Shown here: positions 1-7,231 of the stretch, in pieces
Numbering within the stretch: the first letter of the stretch is position 1
Layout of the letters: each line of letters opens with the position of its first letter
Assembly: GCF_017874395.1 (NCBI RefSeq)
Contig: NZ_JAGGLJ010000002.1
Span: forward strand, 62,001-126,000
From: Peptoniphilus stercorisuis
GTDB taxonomy: Bacteria; Bacillota; Clostridia; Tissierellales; Peptoniphilaceae
DNA length: 64,000 bases
Reading direction: 5' to 3'
Position numbers and translations under genes: made by a program
Notes under the pieces: generated by a model
What the model was told of the DNA's origin: nothing
Database searches by the model: none
What the model saw: only the letters and a program-made list of their open reading frames with translations

Positions 1-1
1 A

Positions 2-739
2 TTAATACACAGTGGAAGTAGAAATTTAGGAAAGCAAATTGCAGATTATTATCAAAAAGTTGCAATAAAAAATACTAGAGCAAAATATAATAGAAATCAT
101 TTAGAAGAACAAATTGAAAAGTTAAATCAAAAGGAACAGACTAAGGAAGTAAAATCAAAAATCAAAAGATATAAAAGAAAGATAAATGACAAAAAAATCC
201 CAAGAGATTTATCTTATATTTCAGATATAGAAAGTAAAAAATACTTAAATGATATGAAAATAGCTCAGGAATATGCATCTTTAAATAGATATAATATGGC
301 TAAAAAAATAGTAAAAGTATTATATAAAAAGGATATAATAGATGAATTAGAATATTTTGAAACAATTCATAATTATATAAATTTTGAAGATAATATAATT
401 AGAAAAGGTGCAATATCTGCAAAAAAAGATGAGAAAGTAATAATCCCAATAAATATGCAGTATGGAAGTATTCTTGCAAAGGGTAAGGGGAATTCAGACT
501 GGAATAATTCTGCACCTCATGGAGCAGGAAGAATAATGAGTAGAAATCAAGCTAGAAGAGAACTAAGCCTTGAGGAAATGAAAGATGCAATGGAGGGAAT
601 ATTTTCTACATCAGTATCATCAAGAACATTAGATGAAAGTCCAGAAGCATATAGATCTGCAGAAGAAATAAAAAAACACTCAAAGGAAACAATAGAAATA
701 ATAGATATATTAAAACCAATTTATAATTTTAAATCCTAA
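2..739 (+). CDS. rtcB: RNA-splicing ligase RtcB, 3' part (5' end outside window)
   Basis: This is the C-terminal ~245 codons of an RtcB-type RNA ligase. The family joins 2',3'-cyclic phosphate or 3'-phosphate RNA ends to 5'-OH ends using GTP and Mn2+. The frame is open from base 2, so the gene begins upstream of the window. Near the start is the metal-site motif HSGSRNLG. Further on is SAPHGAGR, whose His is the guanylylated residue in characterised RtcB proteins, followed by a conserved MSRNQARREL block. The protein ends shortly after the core, as in the short bacterial RtcB form used in RNA repair. A small membrane protein gene follows on the same strand with no terminator between them. Base composition matches the neighbours. 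Confidence 0.93.
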   Translation, partial: LIHSGSRNLGKQIADYYQKVAIKNTRAKYNRNHLEEQIEKLNQKEQTKEVKSKIKRYKRKINDKKIPRDLSYISDIESKKYLNDMKIAQEYASLNRYNMAKKIVKVLYKKDIIDELEYFETIHNYINFEDNIIRKGAISAKKDEKVIIPINMQYGSILAKGKGNSDWNNSAPHGAGRIMSRNQARRELSLEEMKDAMEGIFSTSVSSRTLDESPEAYRSAEEIKKHSKETIEIIDILKPIYNFKS

Positions 740-801
740 GACAGTTGATTTTAGTTAAGATTAATTATAAAATTAACTTATTACAATTTTGGAGGATTAA
801 A

Positions 802-1146
802 ATGAATAATGGAGTATTTATAACTTTAGCAATTGCTGCAATTTTAATGTTTTTTGTAATAATATTTACAATACTAAAGGGAAAAGCAGCAAAATTAATA
901 GGTAAATTTAATAATTTGCCAAGAGAAGAAAAAGAATTATATGATACAGATTTATTGTGTAAAGATACAAGAAATAGACTTCTTATATATATTGTGATAA
1001 TGCTTGTTGGAGCAGTATTATCCTATTTTATATCTGGGAAAATGGCATATATTGCATTAATTGCCTTTATAGCATATTTATCAACAGATTTAAAAATAAA
1101 TCCAAGAAAGTCTTTTGAAAAATATAAAATAAAAAAGAATAATTAA
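802..1146 (+). CDS. small membrane protein, DUF3784-like
   Basis: A 114-residue integral membrane protein. It has one N-terminal hydrophobic helix (about residues 5-25), a short charged segment with LPREEKELYD, and two more hydrophobic helices (about 58-95), ending in a lysine-rich tail. The three-helix layout and the (L/S)PxEEKExYD motif resemble the DUF3784 family, whose function is unknown. The ATG at 802 is chosen because GGAGG lies 7 bases upstream. An in-frame upstream start at 745 has no ribosome binding site. It follows rtcB at 62 bp and may be co-transcribed with it. Confidence 0.75.
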   Translation: MNNGVFITLAIAAILMFFVIIFTILKGKAAKLIGKFNNLPREEKELYDTDLLCKDTRNRLLIYIVIMLVGAVLSYFISGKMAYIALIAFIAYLSTDLKINPRKSFEKYKIKKNN

Positions 1147-1162
1147 AAATAAATACTTTGAT

Positions 1163-1195
1163 AAAAAATAGACGTAGATATTACATCTATTTTTG
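1163..1195 (+). terminator. weak intrinsic terminator after DUF3784-like gene
   Basis: An imperfect stem of AAAAATAGACGT and ACATCTATTTTT (one mismatch) with a 7-base loop runs into a T-rich stretch. It sits just after the stop codon at 1146. The stem is AT-rich, so termination may be partial. Confidence 0.45.
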
Positions 1196-1273
1196 TTTAG
1201 TATGCTAACTATATGTGTATAATATTAATATAAAACAATGTATTTATCACAAATAAATAGTTAGTACGCTAAA
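1196..1273. repeat. long spaced inverted repeat upstream of secreted protein gene
   Basis: Bases 1196-1212 and 1257-1273 are complementary over 17 positions if two G-U pairs are allowed, with one A-C mismatch. They enclose 44 bases. The element lies 49 bp before a secreted-protein gene and contains a TATAAT at 1218-1223. It could be a regulator site or an RNA fold. No protein-coding potential is seen. Confidence 0.45.
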
Positions 1274-1321
1274 TAATTATGGCTTTTCTTAGAAATTTAA
1301 AGTATAATAGGAGATGGAAAT

Positions 1322-1915
1322 ATGAAAAAGAAATTATTGTTAGTCCTAGTTGTATTTTCTGCAGTTGCACTAAGTCCCTCTTACTTAAATTTTCAACAAG
1401 AGGAAGTATTTGCAAAAGAAGAATTTAAATTAGAAGAAGAATTTAAAGAAAATGAAGCTGTTGCCATAGGTTCCTTGGACAAAAAAATTGATAATTTAAA
1501 TATTAATTTAAAAGATAATGAAAATTATGAATCTCTAAGAAACCTAAAAGATGAAAATGTTTATGTAGCATTATTAAATATTGAATCTTGGGATAAAAAT
1601 AATAATATGAATGGAAATATTGTTATAAAATCAAGTGATAAATCCATTAAGAAATTAGAATATGAAATTGTAGTAGAAGATAGGTTTGGAAATGTTATTA
1701 GCACTTATAGTGATAAAATAACAAGACTAAATACAAATTCATTAAATCATAAATTTACTTTAAATACTGGAAAATTATCTGGTAAAGAGGTAGTAGTAAA
1801 AATTAAAAGTGCAAAAATAACAAATGATAAAGATAAAGTAGTAGAATTATTTCAAGTAAAGCCCGTAACTCTAGTAAGAGACGAGATAAATTTAAATAGC
1901 AAATATAACAACTAA
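1322..1915 (+). CDS. secreted protein of unknown function
   Basis: A 197-residue protein with a classical signal peptide: a KKK n-region, a hydrophobic core to about residue 20, and a likely cleavage after VFA near residue 31. The mature part is charged and rich in N, K and E. Its second half (about 75-185) has alternating hydrophobic strands that suggest a beta-sandwich, but I cannot assign a family. There is no LPXTG motif or lipobox, so it should be released or loosely attached. The start is set by GGAGATGG just upstream. That SD sequence is complementary to an unpaired segment of the candidate RNA encoded downstream at 1983-2110. A strong terminator follows. Confidence 0.7.
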   Translation: MKKKLLLVLVVFSAVALSPSYLNFQQEEVFAKEEFKLEEEFKENEAVAIGSLDKKIDNLNINLKDNENYESLRNLKDENVYVALLNIESWDKNNNMNGNIVIKSSDKSIKKLEYEIVVEDRFGNVISTYSDKITRLNTNSLNHKFTLNTGKLSGKEVVVKIKSAKITNDKDKVVELFQVKPVTLVRDEINLNSKYNN

Positions 1916-1922
1916 TAAGAAG

Positions 1923-1946
1923 GTATGGAGAAATCCATACTTTTTT
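1923..1946 (+). terminator. intrinsic terminator
   Basis: A perfect 7-bp stem (GTATGGA/TCCATAC) with a GAAA tetraloop is followed by six T residues. It lies 7 bp after the stop codon of the secreted protein gene. Confidence 0.9.
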
Positions 1947-1947
1947 A

Positions 1948-1976
1948 TTGAAAACTTTTACAATATAGTTTATAAT
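1948..1976 (+). promoter_or_regulatory. sigma-A-type promoter for structured RNA/leader
   Basis: TTGAAA at 1948-1953 and TATAAT at 1971-1976 are separated by exactly 17 bp. The predicted start of transcription is near 1983, where a folded region begins that ends in a very strong terminator at 2110. Confidence 0.75.
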
Positions 1977-1982
1977 ATTAAT

Positions 1983-2110
1983 TGAGTAAAGCGATGCAAC
2001 GCTTTAAATACTTAACTAATAGGAAAGCATATATATGCTATAAATTAATACATTATTAATTCCTATAGATCTCCTAAACGAAAAAGTACTTTTGTACTTT
2101 TTCGTTTTTT
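1983..2110 (+). ncRNA. candidate structured small RNA or attenuator leader (~128 nt)
   Basis: This has no coding potential but a coherent fold. Helix 1 pairs TTGAGTA (1982-1988) with TACTTAA (2009-2015) and holds an inner AAGCG/CGCTT hairpin. A second domain is closed by ATAGGAA (2019-2025) and TTCCTAT (2060-2066) and contains two hairpins (2026-2039 and 2045-2059), giving a three-way junction. A single-stranded ATCTCCTA (2069-2076) follows, then a 14-bp terminator. It has its own near-consensus promoter. The C/U-rich segment is complementary to Shine-Dalgarno sequences, as in RsaE/RoxS-like sRNAs. It could instead be a cis leader of the gene at 2139. I recognise no known Rfam class. Confidence 0.55.
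2076..2110 (+). terminator. very strong intrinsic terminator of the candidate RNA
   Basis: A perfect 14-bp stem (2076-2089 with 2094-2107) has a TTTT loop and ends in a T run. It sits 29 bp before the start codon at 2139, so it either ends an independent RNA or attenuates that gene. Confidence 0.9.
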
Positions 2111-2138
2111 ATTTATAATATATATAGGAGGGATTAAG

Positions 2139-2459
2139 TTGAAAAATATAGTTATAGAAAATAGTGAAAAATATTTAAAAGAATCCTTTAAAAATATAAG
2201 AATAAGTAATATAGAAAGAATTACGCTAGATGAAACTCAAGAAAAAGATGATTATTATATTATAAAATATGCAGGAGATGATAATATTTTAAAAGAATCT
2301 TTTATAAATATTGAAGAAGTATTAATAGGTGATTCTTTTATAAAATTTAAAAATAATATAGTTGAAGAGGAAATAAGAGAAATAATAGATATATTAAATG
2401 TTAAAATAGATGATTTTAATATTTATGCAAAGGACAGAAAACCAATTTCATTTTTTTAA
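2139..2459 (+). CDS. hypothetical protein, 106 aa
   Basis: A small acidic, probably cytoplasmic protein of unknown family. It has no membrane segment and no signal peptide. It looks alpha/beta, with an internal repetition of 'ILKESFINIEE'-like and 'YLKESFKNI'-like segments. The start is TTG at 2139 after a strong AGGAGGG at 2126-2132. It lies directly downstream of the terminator of the candidate RNA at 1983-2110, so read-through of that terminator would control it. It has its own bidirectional-looking terminator. I can suggest no function. Confidence 0.65.
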   Translation: MKNIVIENSEKYLKESFKNIRISNIERITLDETQEKDDYYIIKYAGDDNILKESFINIEEVLIGDSFIKFKNNIVEEEIREIIDILNVKIDDFNIYAKDRKPISFF

Positions 2460-2462
2460 ATA

Positions 2463-2500
2463 AAAAAGACTAATAATCTATTATTTATTAGTCTTTTTAT
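2463..2500 (+). terminator. intrinsic terminator
   Basis: A 14-bp AT-rich stem (AAAAAGACTAATAA with TTATTAGTCTTTTT) follows the stop codon of the 106-aa gene by 3 bp and runs into T's. Confidence 0.8.
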
Positions 2501-2549
2501 TTAATTGTGCAAATATATCGAACTAAATTAAATATTGATATTTTCATTA

Positions 2550-2587
2550 AAAAAAGACTATCTTCCTATATAGAAAGATAGTCTTTA
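2550..2587 (-). terminator. terminator of tRNA-Leu(CAA)
   Basis: On the minus strand the stem AAAGACTATCTT / AAGATAGTCTTT is followed by T's, starting 4 bp past the tRNA 3' end. It converges with the preceding plus-strand terminator. Confidence 0.8.
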
Positions 2588-2590
2588 ATA

Positions 2591-2677
2591 TGGTGCCGAA
2601 GGCGGGACTTGAACCCGCACGGTGTTGCCACCGCCAGATTTTGAGTCTGGTACGTCTGCCAGTTCCATCACTTCGGC
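2591..2677 (-). tRNA. tRNA-Leu (anticodon CAA)
   Basis: Read on the minus strand this gives an 87-nt cloverleaf. It has acceptor GCCGAAG paired with CTTCGGC, discriminator A and an encoded CCA. The anticodon stem CCAGA/TCTGG encloses CTCAAAA, giving anticodon CAA (reads UUG). It also has the long variable arm typical of tRNA-Leu and the T-arm GGGTTCAAGTCCC. Confidence 0.95.
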
Positions 2678-2687
2678 TAATATTAAT

Positions 2688-2716
2688 AATTTATCACTTT
2701 TAGAGCTATAAATCAA
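2688..2716 (-). promoter_or_regulatory. promoter of tRNA-Leu(CAA)
   Basis: On the minus strand TTGATT (2711-2716) and TAAATT (2688-2693) are 17 bp apart, placing the transcription start a few bases before the mature tRNA 5' end at 2677. Confidence 0.55.
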
Positions 2717-2819
2717 GAATTTTTTAGTTTAATTATATTAATTAATAGATTTACAAAATAAGAATATTAATATAATATATTATTAGGTATTGTAAACTAA
2801 TTATATTATGGAGATAAAA

Positions 2820-3218
2820 TTGAATAAAAAGTTAAAGAGATTTTTAAATATAATTTTAAATTTAATACTATTAATATTAGCTGCTTTTTTAATATATTTT
2901 ATATATCTTCAGTTAAATAGTATTAAGTTAAATGAATATAAAAATTATGAATTTATTATAATAGATGGAGTGAGATTTTTTAGTAAATCTTTTGTATTTT
3001 TAGAATTAATTAAAAACACTATAAAATCAATTAATTATGAAAAAAATTATAATTATTTAGAAAATGTTTTAATGTCAGCTATGATTCTTTGTATATTAAA
3101 TATAGTATTCAAATCAAATTTAAGTATTATAAAGTATGCTTATATTAAAAGCAGTGTGTTTTATTTTATGGTGAGTGTAGTTTTATTTATACTTTTAAGA
3201 AAAAGAAATAATGAATAG
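2820..3218 (+). CDS. small membrane protein of unknown function
   Basis: A predicted integral membrane protein of 132 residues. It has one long hydrophobic helix near the N-terminus (about residues 8-30), an amphipathic central part, and two further hydrophobic helices (about 82-98 and 108-125). It ends in a short basic tail. The TTG at 2820 is preferred because TGGAG lies 6 bases upstream. An ATG at 2808 is in frame but overlaps that ribosome binding site. It stands alone between tRNA-Leu and the GntR-family regulator. I recognise no family. Confidence 0.6.
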   Translation: MNKKLKRFLNIILNLILLILAAFLIYFIYLQLNSIKLNEYKNYEFIIIDGVRFFSKSFVFLELIKNTIKSINYEKNYNYLENVLMSAMILCILNIVFKSNLSIIKYAYIKSSVFYFMVSVVLFILLRKRNNE

Positions 3219-3343
3219 TAGTTTAAGGTATTTTTATTTTAATGATTTTAATGCTTATTAAATTCTATGTTATTTATATAGTTAATATATAAAGAGTAGT
3301 ATATAATATATTCAGTGTAATATAGAAAAGAGAGGTAATAGTA

Positions 3344-4030
3344 ATGGATAAAATCTATGAAAAATCTTATGAAAAATTAATAGATTATGTAAAGACTAAA
3401 ATATTACAAAAAGAATATAGTGTAGGAGATAAACTTCCTTCAGAAAGAGAACTTGCTAAAATTTTAGAGATCAGTAGAAATTCTGTTCGTGAGGGAATAA
3501 GAATTCTTGAAAGAATGGGAGTAATATCTTGTCAACATGGATCTGGAAATTTTGTAACAGGACAATTTGATAAAACGCTAACAGAAGTATTGTCAATGAT
3601 GTATGTTCTAAAGGGAATGAACATGGAGGAGATAACAGATTTTAGATTTGGTCTAGAATATGGAGCTGTAAATTTAGCTGTAAAAAATGTAAATGATGAT
3701 CAAAAGGAAAGACTGATGATGCATTTGAAAAATATTGAAAATGCAGAAACTGAAGAAATCAGAGCTTTTAATGATAAGGAAATGCACTATTTATTAGCCG
3801 AAGCTAGTGAGAATATATACATTATTTCAACATTTAACGCATTAAATCAAATAATGGAAACTTATGTGCCTCAAATGAGAGAGAAAATTTTCATTGGAAT
3901 GGAAACTGAGATTGAACTTGCAAAGGCGCATAGAAACTTAGTTGAGGGAGTAGTAGAAGGTAATTTAGAAAAAGCTTTAGAAGGTTTATTTAATCATTTT
4001 AAATACATAAGACTATATTTAGAAAAATAA
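3344..4030 (+). CDS. GntR-family regulator, FadR/LldR type
   Basis: A 228-residue transcription regulator. Residues 1-75 form a winged helix-turn-helix with the GntR signature (GDKLPSERELA, then SRNSVREGIRILERMGVI). Residues 80-228 form an all-helical FCD effector domain with the metal/ligand His and Asp pattern of FadR-C proteins. Family members such as LldR and PdhR respond to lactate or pyruvate and bind GGT-N3-ACC-type palindromes. Two such palindromes lie at 4235-4243 and 4307-4315, in front of the lactate-dehydrogenase-like and Etf operon that follows. This makes it the probable local regulator of that operon. The ligand is inference. Start at ATG 3344 after GAGAGG. Confidence 0.9.
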   Translation: MDKIYEKSYEKLIDYVKTKILQKEYSVGDKLPSERELAKILEISRNSVREGIRILERMGVISCQHGSGNFVTGQFDKTLTEVLSMMYVLKGMNMEEITDFRFGLEYGAVNLAVKNVNDDQKERLMMHLKNIENAETEEIRAFNDKEMHYLLAEASENIYIISTFNALNQIMETYVPQMREKIFIGMETEIELAKAHRNLVEGVVEGNLEKALEGLFNHFKYIRLYLEK

Positions 4031-4086
4031 TAAAAAAATTTTTTTGGGATAAAATAGATTTTTTAAATAGAAAAACTTTTGCAAGA

Positions 4087-4133
4087 TAGTGTTTATCATA
4101 TTTTCATAGATAAACACTACTTTCTTATTTTAT
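4087..4133 (+). terminator. terminator after GntR gene
   Basis: A perfect 11-bp stem (4087-4097 with 4109-4119) with an 11-base loop is followed by a T-rich stretch, separating the regulator from the promoter at 4155. Confidence 0.75.
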
Positions 4134-4154
4134 AGTGATATATTATGACAACGA

Positions 4155-4183
4155 TTGACAAGTGTAAAAAGCTAGAGTATAAT
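4155..4183 (+). promoter_or_regulatory. consensus sigma-A promoter of the glcD/Etf operon
   Basis: Perfect TTGACA (4155-4160) and TATAAT (4178-4183) with a 17-bp spacer. The predicted start is near 4190, about 400 nt before the first start codon, which gives an unusually long leader. Confidence 0.85.
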
Positions 4184-4234
4184 TGATTTTAGTAATAGGG
4201 TGTTAGAAAAAAACCTGATTTTATTCTAACTAAA

Positions 4235-4243
4235 GGTAGGACC
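4235..4243. promoter_or_regulatory. putative GntR/FadR-type operator 1
   Basis: GGT-AGG-ACC is a palindrome with a 3-bp centre, the core pattern of FadR/LldR operators. It lies about 45 bp downstream of the predicted start of the promoter at 4155. Confidence 0.55.
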
Positions 4244-4268
4244 AAATTTAAAAAATTTAAAATAATAG

Positions 4269-4297
4269 TTCGACTTCGAATTATTTTATGTTATACT
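4269..4297 (+). promoter_or_regulatory. possible secondary promoter
   Basis: TATACT at 4292-4297 lies 17 bp after a poor -35 (TTCGAC). Its start would be near 4304, directly at the second operator-like palindrome. The same region also forms a hairpin (AAAATAAT with ATTATTTT). Confidence 0.3.
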
Positions 4298-4306
4298 TTA
4301 AAAACA

Positions 4307-4315
4307 GGTACTACC
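4307..4315. promoter_or_regulatory. putative GntR/FadR-type operator 2
   Basis: GGT-ACT-ACC has the same palindromic core as the site at 4235-4243. The centre-to-centre distance is 72 bp, close to seven helical turns, so both sites face the same side of the DNA. Confidence 0.55.
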
Positions 4316-4594
4316 ACTAAGATTAATTTTATCAATATAGAATTTTAAATGATAATTAAAATAGAATTAATAAAAAATTTTATTTTATAGTAATAAATGA
4401 AAAGTTAAATTCTTCAAGGTTTTATTTCATTATTACTAAAATGTATTTTCTAATTTCATTAAATTATATTTTATTGAAAAGAATATATACTTAATTATCT
4501 ATAATGATTTCTATTAATTAAATTTAATTAATAATTTTTAACAAAATTAATAAATGTGAATGTAGGATTATATTTATATTTTAGGAGGAAAGAA
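4316..4594 (+). other. remainder of long 5' leader of the glcD/Etf operon
   Basis: This is extremely AT-rich non-coding sequence between the second operator and the start codon at 4595. The clearest structure is a hairpin of about 12 bp, 4390-4402 with 4425-4436, with one bulged A and a 22-base loop. I see no known riboswitch motif and no ORF with a ribosome binding site except the operon's own AGGAGG at 4583-4588. Confidence 0.5.
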
Positions 4595-6010
4595 ATGAAA
4601 GAATACAATAAGGTAAGTCCTGAACTTATTGAAAAATTTAAAAGTATTGTTCCAGGTAAAGTTTATGCTGGAGAAGAAATAAATACTGACTATACTCATG
4701 ACGAAATGCCTATTTATGGTAAGGGAATGCCAGATGTAGTTATAGAAGCTACTAATACAGAAGATATTTCTGAAATAGTTAAACTTTGCTATGATGAAAA
4801 TATTCCTGTAATCCCTAGAGGAGCTGGTACTGGTCTTGCTGGAGCAGCAGTAGCTATTGAAGGTGGAGTTATGATCGATATGACTAAGATGAATAAAATC
4901 TTAGGATATGATGAGAAAAACTTCGTTGTTCATGTAGAACCAGGTGTTTTACTAAACGATTTAGCTGAAGACGCTCTTTCAAGAGGATTAATGTATCCAC
5001 CAGATCCAGGTGAAAGATATGCTACAATTGGTGGTAATATTGCTACTAATGCAGGTGGTATGAGAGCTGTTAAATACGGTACTACAAGAGATTATGTTCG
5101 TTCTCTAAAAATGGTACTACCAACAGGAGAAATCACTGAATTTGGAGCAACAGTATCAAAAACATCAAGTGGATATTCACTACTTAATTTAATCGTTGGT
5201 TCAGAAGGAACTTTAGGAATTATTACAGAAGCTACTTTAAAAGTAATTACAGCTCCTAAAGAAACTATTTCACTAATTATTCCTTATGAAAACCTTGATG
5301 AATGTATTGCAACTGTTCCACAATTCTTTATGAATCACTTACAACCGCAAGCTCTTGAATTTATGGAAAGAGAAATTGTTCTTGCATCTGAAAGATATAT
5401 TGGAAAAAGTGTATTCCCACAAGAATTAGAAGGAATTACTATTGGAGCTTATCTTCTTGTTACTTTTGATGGAGATTCTATGGAAGAACTTGAAGAAATA
5501 ATTGAAAGAGCAGCTGAAGTTGTTCTTGAAGCTGGAGCTATTGATGTTCTTATAGCAGATACTCCAAACAAGAAGAAAGAAGCTTGGGCAGCTAGAGGAG
5601 CATTCCTTGAAGCTATTGAAGCTGAAACTGAACTTCTTGATGAGTGTGATGTTGTAGTTCCAATTAGTGAAATTGCATCATATCTTGTATATGTAAATGA
5701 AGTTGCTGAAAGATTTGACTTTGCAGTTAAGAGTTTCGGACATGCTGGAGATGGAAATCTTCATATTTACACTTGCAGTAATGATATGGAAATGGATGAA
5801 TTCAAAAAACAAGTTGCTGAATTCTTTGAAGACATATATGAAAAAGCTATTCAACTTGGTGGACAAATTTCTGGAGAACATGGAATTGGACATGGTAAGA
5901 TGGGATTCCTAAAGAAATACTCTGGAGAAACTAATATGAGACTTATGAAGGGTATCAAAGAAGTATTTGATCCTAAGATGATTCTTAACCCTCATAAAAT
6001 TGTAGATTAA
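4595..6010 (+). CDS. FAD-linked lactate/glycolate dehydrogenase, GlcD/LctD family
   Basis: A 471-residue flavoprotein of the GlcD/D-lactate dehydrogenase family, predicted to oxidise a 2-hydroxy acid to a 2-keto acid. The N-terminal FAD_binding_4 domain shows PRGAGTGLAG (74-83) and the DPGE...TIGGNIATNAGG block (about 137-155). The C-terminal FAD-oxidase domain carries HAGDGNLH (383-390) and EHGIGHGK (428-435). The genes downstream encode an acyl-CoA dehydrogenase, EtfB and EtfA. In Acetobacterium woodii the homologous LctD forms an electron-confurcating lactate dehydrogenase with EtfBA, and that is the best model here. The substrate is not proven by sequence. The ATG at 4595 follows AGGAGG. 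An upstream in-frame GTG at 4556 lacks a site and is rejected. Confidence 0.88.
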   Translation: MKEYNKVSPELIEKFKSIVPGKVYAGEEINTDYTHDEMPIYGKGMPDVVIEATNTEDISEIVKLCYDENIPVIPRGAGTGLAGAAVAIEGGVMIDMTKMNKILGYDEKNFVVHVEPGVLLNDLAEDALSRGLMYPPDPGERYATIGGNIATNAGGMRAVKYGTTRDYVRSLKMVLPTGEITEFGATVSKTSSGYSLLNLIVGSEGTLGIITEATLKVITAPKETISLIIPYENLDECIATVPQFFMNHLQPQALEFMEREIVLASERYIGKSVFPQELEGITIGAYLLVTFDGDSMEELEEIIERAAEVVLEAGAIDVLIADTPNKKKEAWAARGAFLEAIEAETELLDECDVVVPISEIASYLVYVNEVAERFDFAVKSFGHAGDGNLHIYTCSNDMEMDEFKKQVAEFFEDIYEKAIQLGGQISGEHGIGHGKMGFLKKYSGETNMRLMKGIKEVFDPKMILNPHKIVD

Positions 6011-6072
6011 TAATATTTGTAAATATATAAATAAAATAAAATAAAATTGGTATAAAATTTAAGGAGGATATT

Positions 6073-7206
6073 ATGGCTTATATAATTTCTGAAGAAGCAA
6101 AAGATTTAGTACAAGACGTTAAAAACTTCTGTGACAACGAAGTTAAGGAACAATGTAAAGAATACGATAGAAGTGGTGAATGGCCAAAAGAAATTTACGA
6201 CAAGGCTATTGAACAAGGATATCAAGCATTAGAAGTTCCAGAAGAATACGGTGGACCAGGACTATCAAGAGTTGATGTTGCTGCATTAATCGAACAAATG
6301 GCTATTGCTGATGCTGGATTTGCTACAACTATTTCTGCTAGTGGACTTGGTATGAAACCAGTTCTTATTGCAGGAACTGAAGAACAAAAACAAAGAGTTT
6401 GTGACATTGTACTTGAAGGTGGATTTGGAGCATTTGGTTTAACTGAACCAGGAGCAGGATCTGATGCAGGTGCTGGTGTTACTAAAGCTGTTAGAGAAGG
6501 GGACGAATATGTTCTTAATGGTAGAAAATGTTTCATTACTAATGGAGCAATTGCTGATTTCTACTGTATTACAGCAATGACTGATAAATCTAAGGGAGTT
6601 AAGGGAATTTCAATGTTCTTAGTTGAAAAAGGAACTCCAGGACTTTCTGCAGGAAACGAAGAAGACAAATTAGGAATTAGAACTTCTAATACTACTGATG
6701 TTGTTCTTGAAGATGTTAGAATTCCAGCTGAAAACCTACTAGGTAATGAAGGTGACGGATTTAAAATTGCTATGCAAACTCTTGACCAAGCAAGAACTTG
6801 GATGGGATGTATCTCTGCAGGTATAGCTCAAAGAGGTATTGATGAAGCTCTTCAATATGGTAAAGAAAGAATCCAATTTGGAAAACCAATTATTAAAAAC
6901 CAAGCTCTTCAATTTAAAATTGCTGATATGGTTATTAAAACAGAAACTGCAAGACAAATGGTTGCTCATGCATTAACTCTAATGGATATGGAAGTTCCAT
7001 ACTCAAAAGAATCTGCAATTGCAAAATGTTATGCATCTGATATAGCAATGGAAGTTGCATCAGAATCAATCCAAATGTTTGGTGGATATGGTTATAGTAG
7101 AGAATACCCAGTTGAAAAACTATTAAGAGATGCTAAAATCTTCCAAATCTTTGAAGGAACAAACGAAATTCAAAGAATTGTAATAGCTAACAACACTATT
7201 AGATAA
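6073..7206 (+). CDS. acyl-CoA dehydrogenase (butyryl-CoA dehydrogenase type)
   Basis: A 377-residue short-chain acyl-CoA dehydrogenase with the standard three domains: a helical N-domain, a beta middle domain with the signature FGLTEPGAGSDAG, and a helical C-domain. The catalytic base is Glu361 in FEGTNEIQR, matching the SCAD/Bcd position. Length and spacing are typical of clostridial Bcd. It sits between the GlcD-like gene and etfBA, so the electron partner is almost certainly the adjacent Etf. It may act in butyrate or short-chain fatty acid metabolism. No crotonase, thiolase or hydroxyacyl-CoA dehydrogenase genes are present nearby. Start after AAGGAGG. Confidence 0.92.
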   Translation: MAYIISEEAKDLVQDVKNFCDNEVKEQCKEYDRSGEWPKEIYDKAIEQGYQALEVPEEYGGPGLSRVDVAALIEQMAIADAGFATTISASGLGMKPVLIAGTEEQKQRVCDIVLEGGFGAFGLTEPGAGSDAGAGVTKAVREGDEYVLNGRKCFITNGAIADFYCITAMTDKSKGVKGISMFLVEKGTPGLSAGNEEDKLGIRTSNTTDVVLEDVRIPAENLLGNEGDGFKIAMQTLDQARTWMGCISAGIAQRGIDEALQYGKERIQFGKPIIKNQALQFKIADMVIKTETARQMVAHALTLMDMEVPYSKESAIAKCYASDIAMEVASESIQMFGGYGYSREYPVEKLLRDAKIFQIFEGTNEIQRIVIANNTIR

Positions 7207-7231
7207 GTAGTAATAATTAAGGAGTATTAAG

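Noticed and set aside
1303-1308. TATAAT just before the secreted protein gene as its promoter
   Set aside because: The implied start would fall inside the Shine-Dalgarno sequence, so a useful mRNA would not result. The promoter must lie further upstream.
6222-6536. Antisense ORF inside acyl-CoA dehydrogenase
   Set aside because: The plus strand encodes conserved family motifs throughout. The antisense ORF has no ribosome binding site or recognisable domain.
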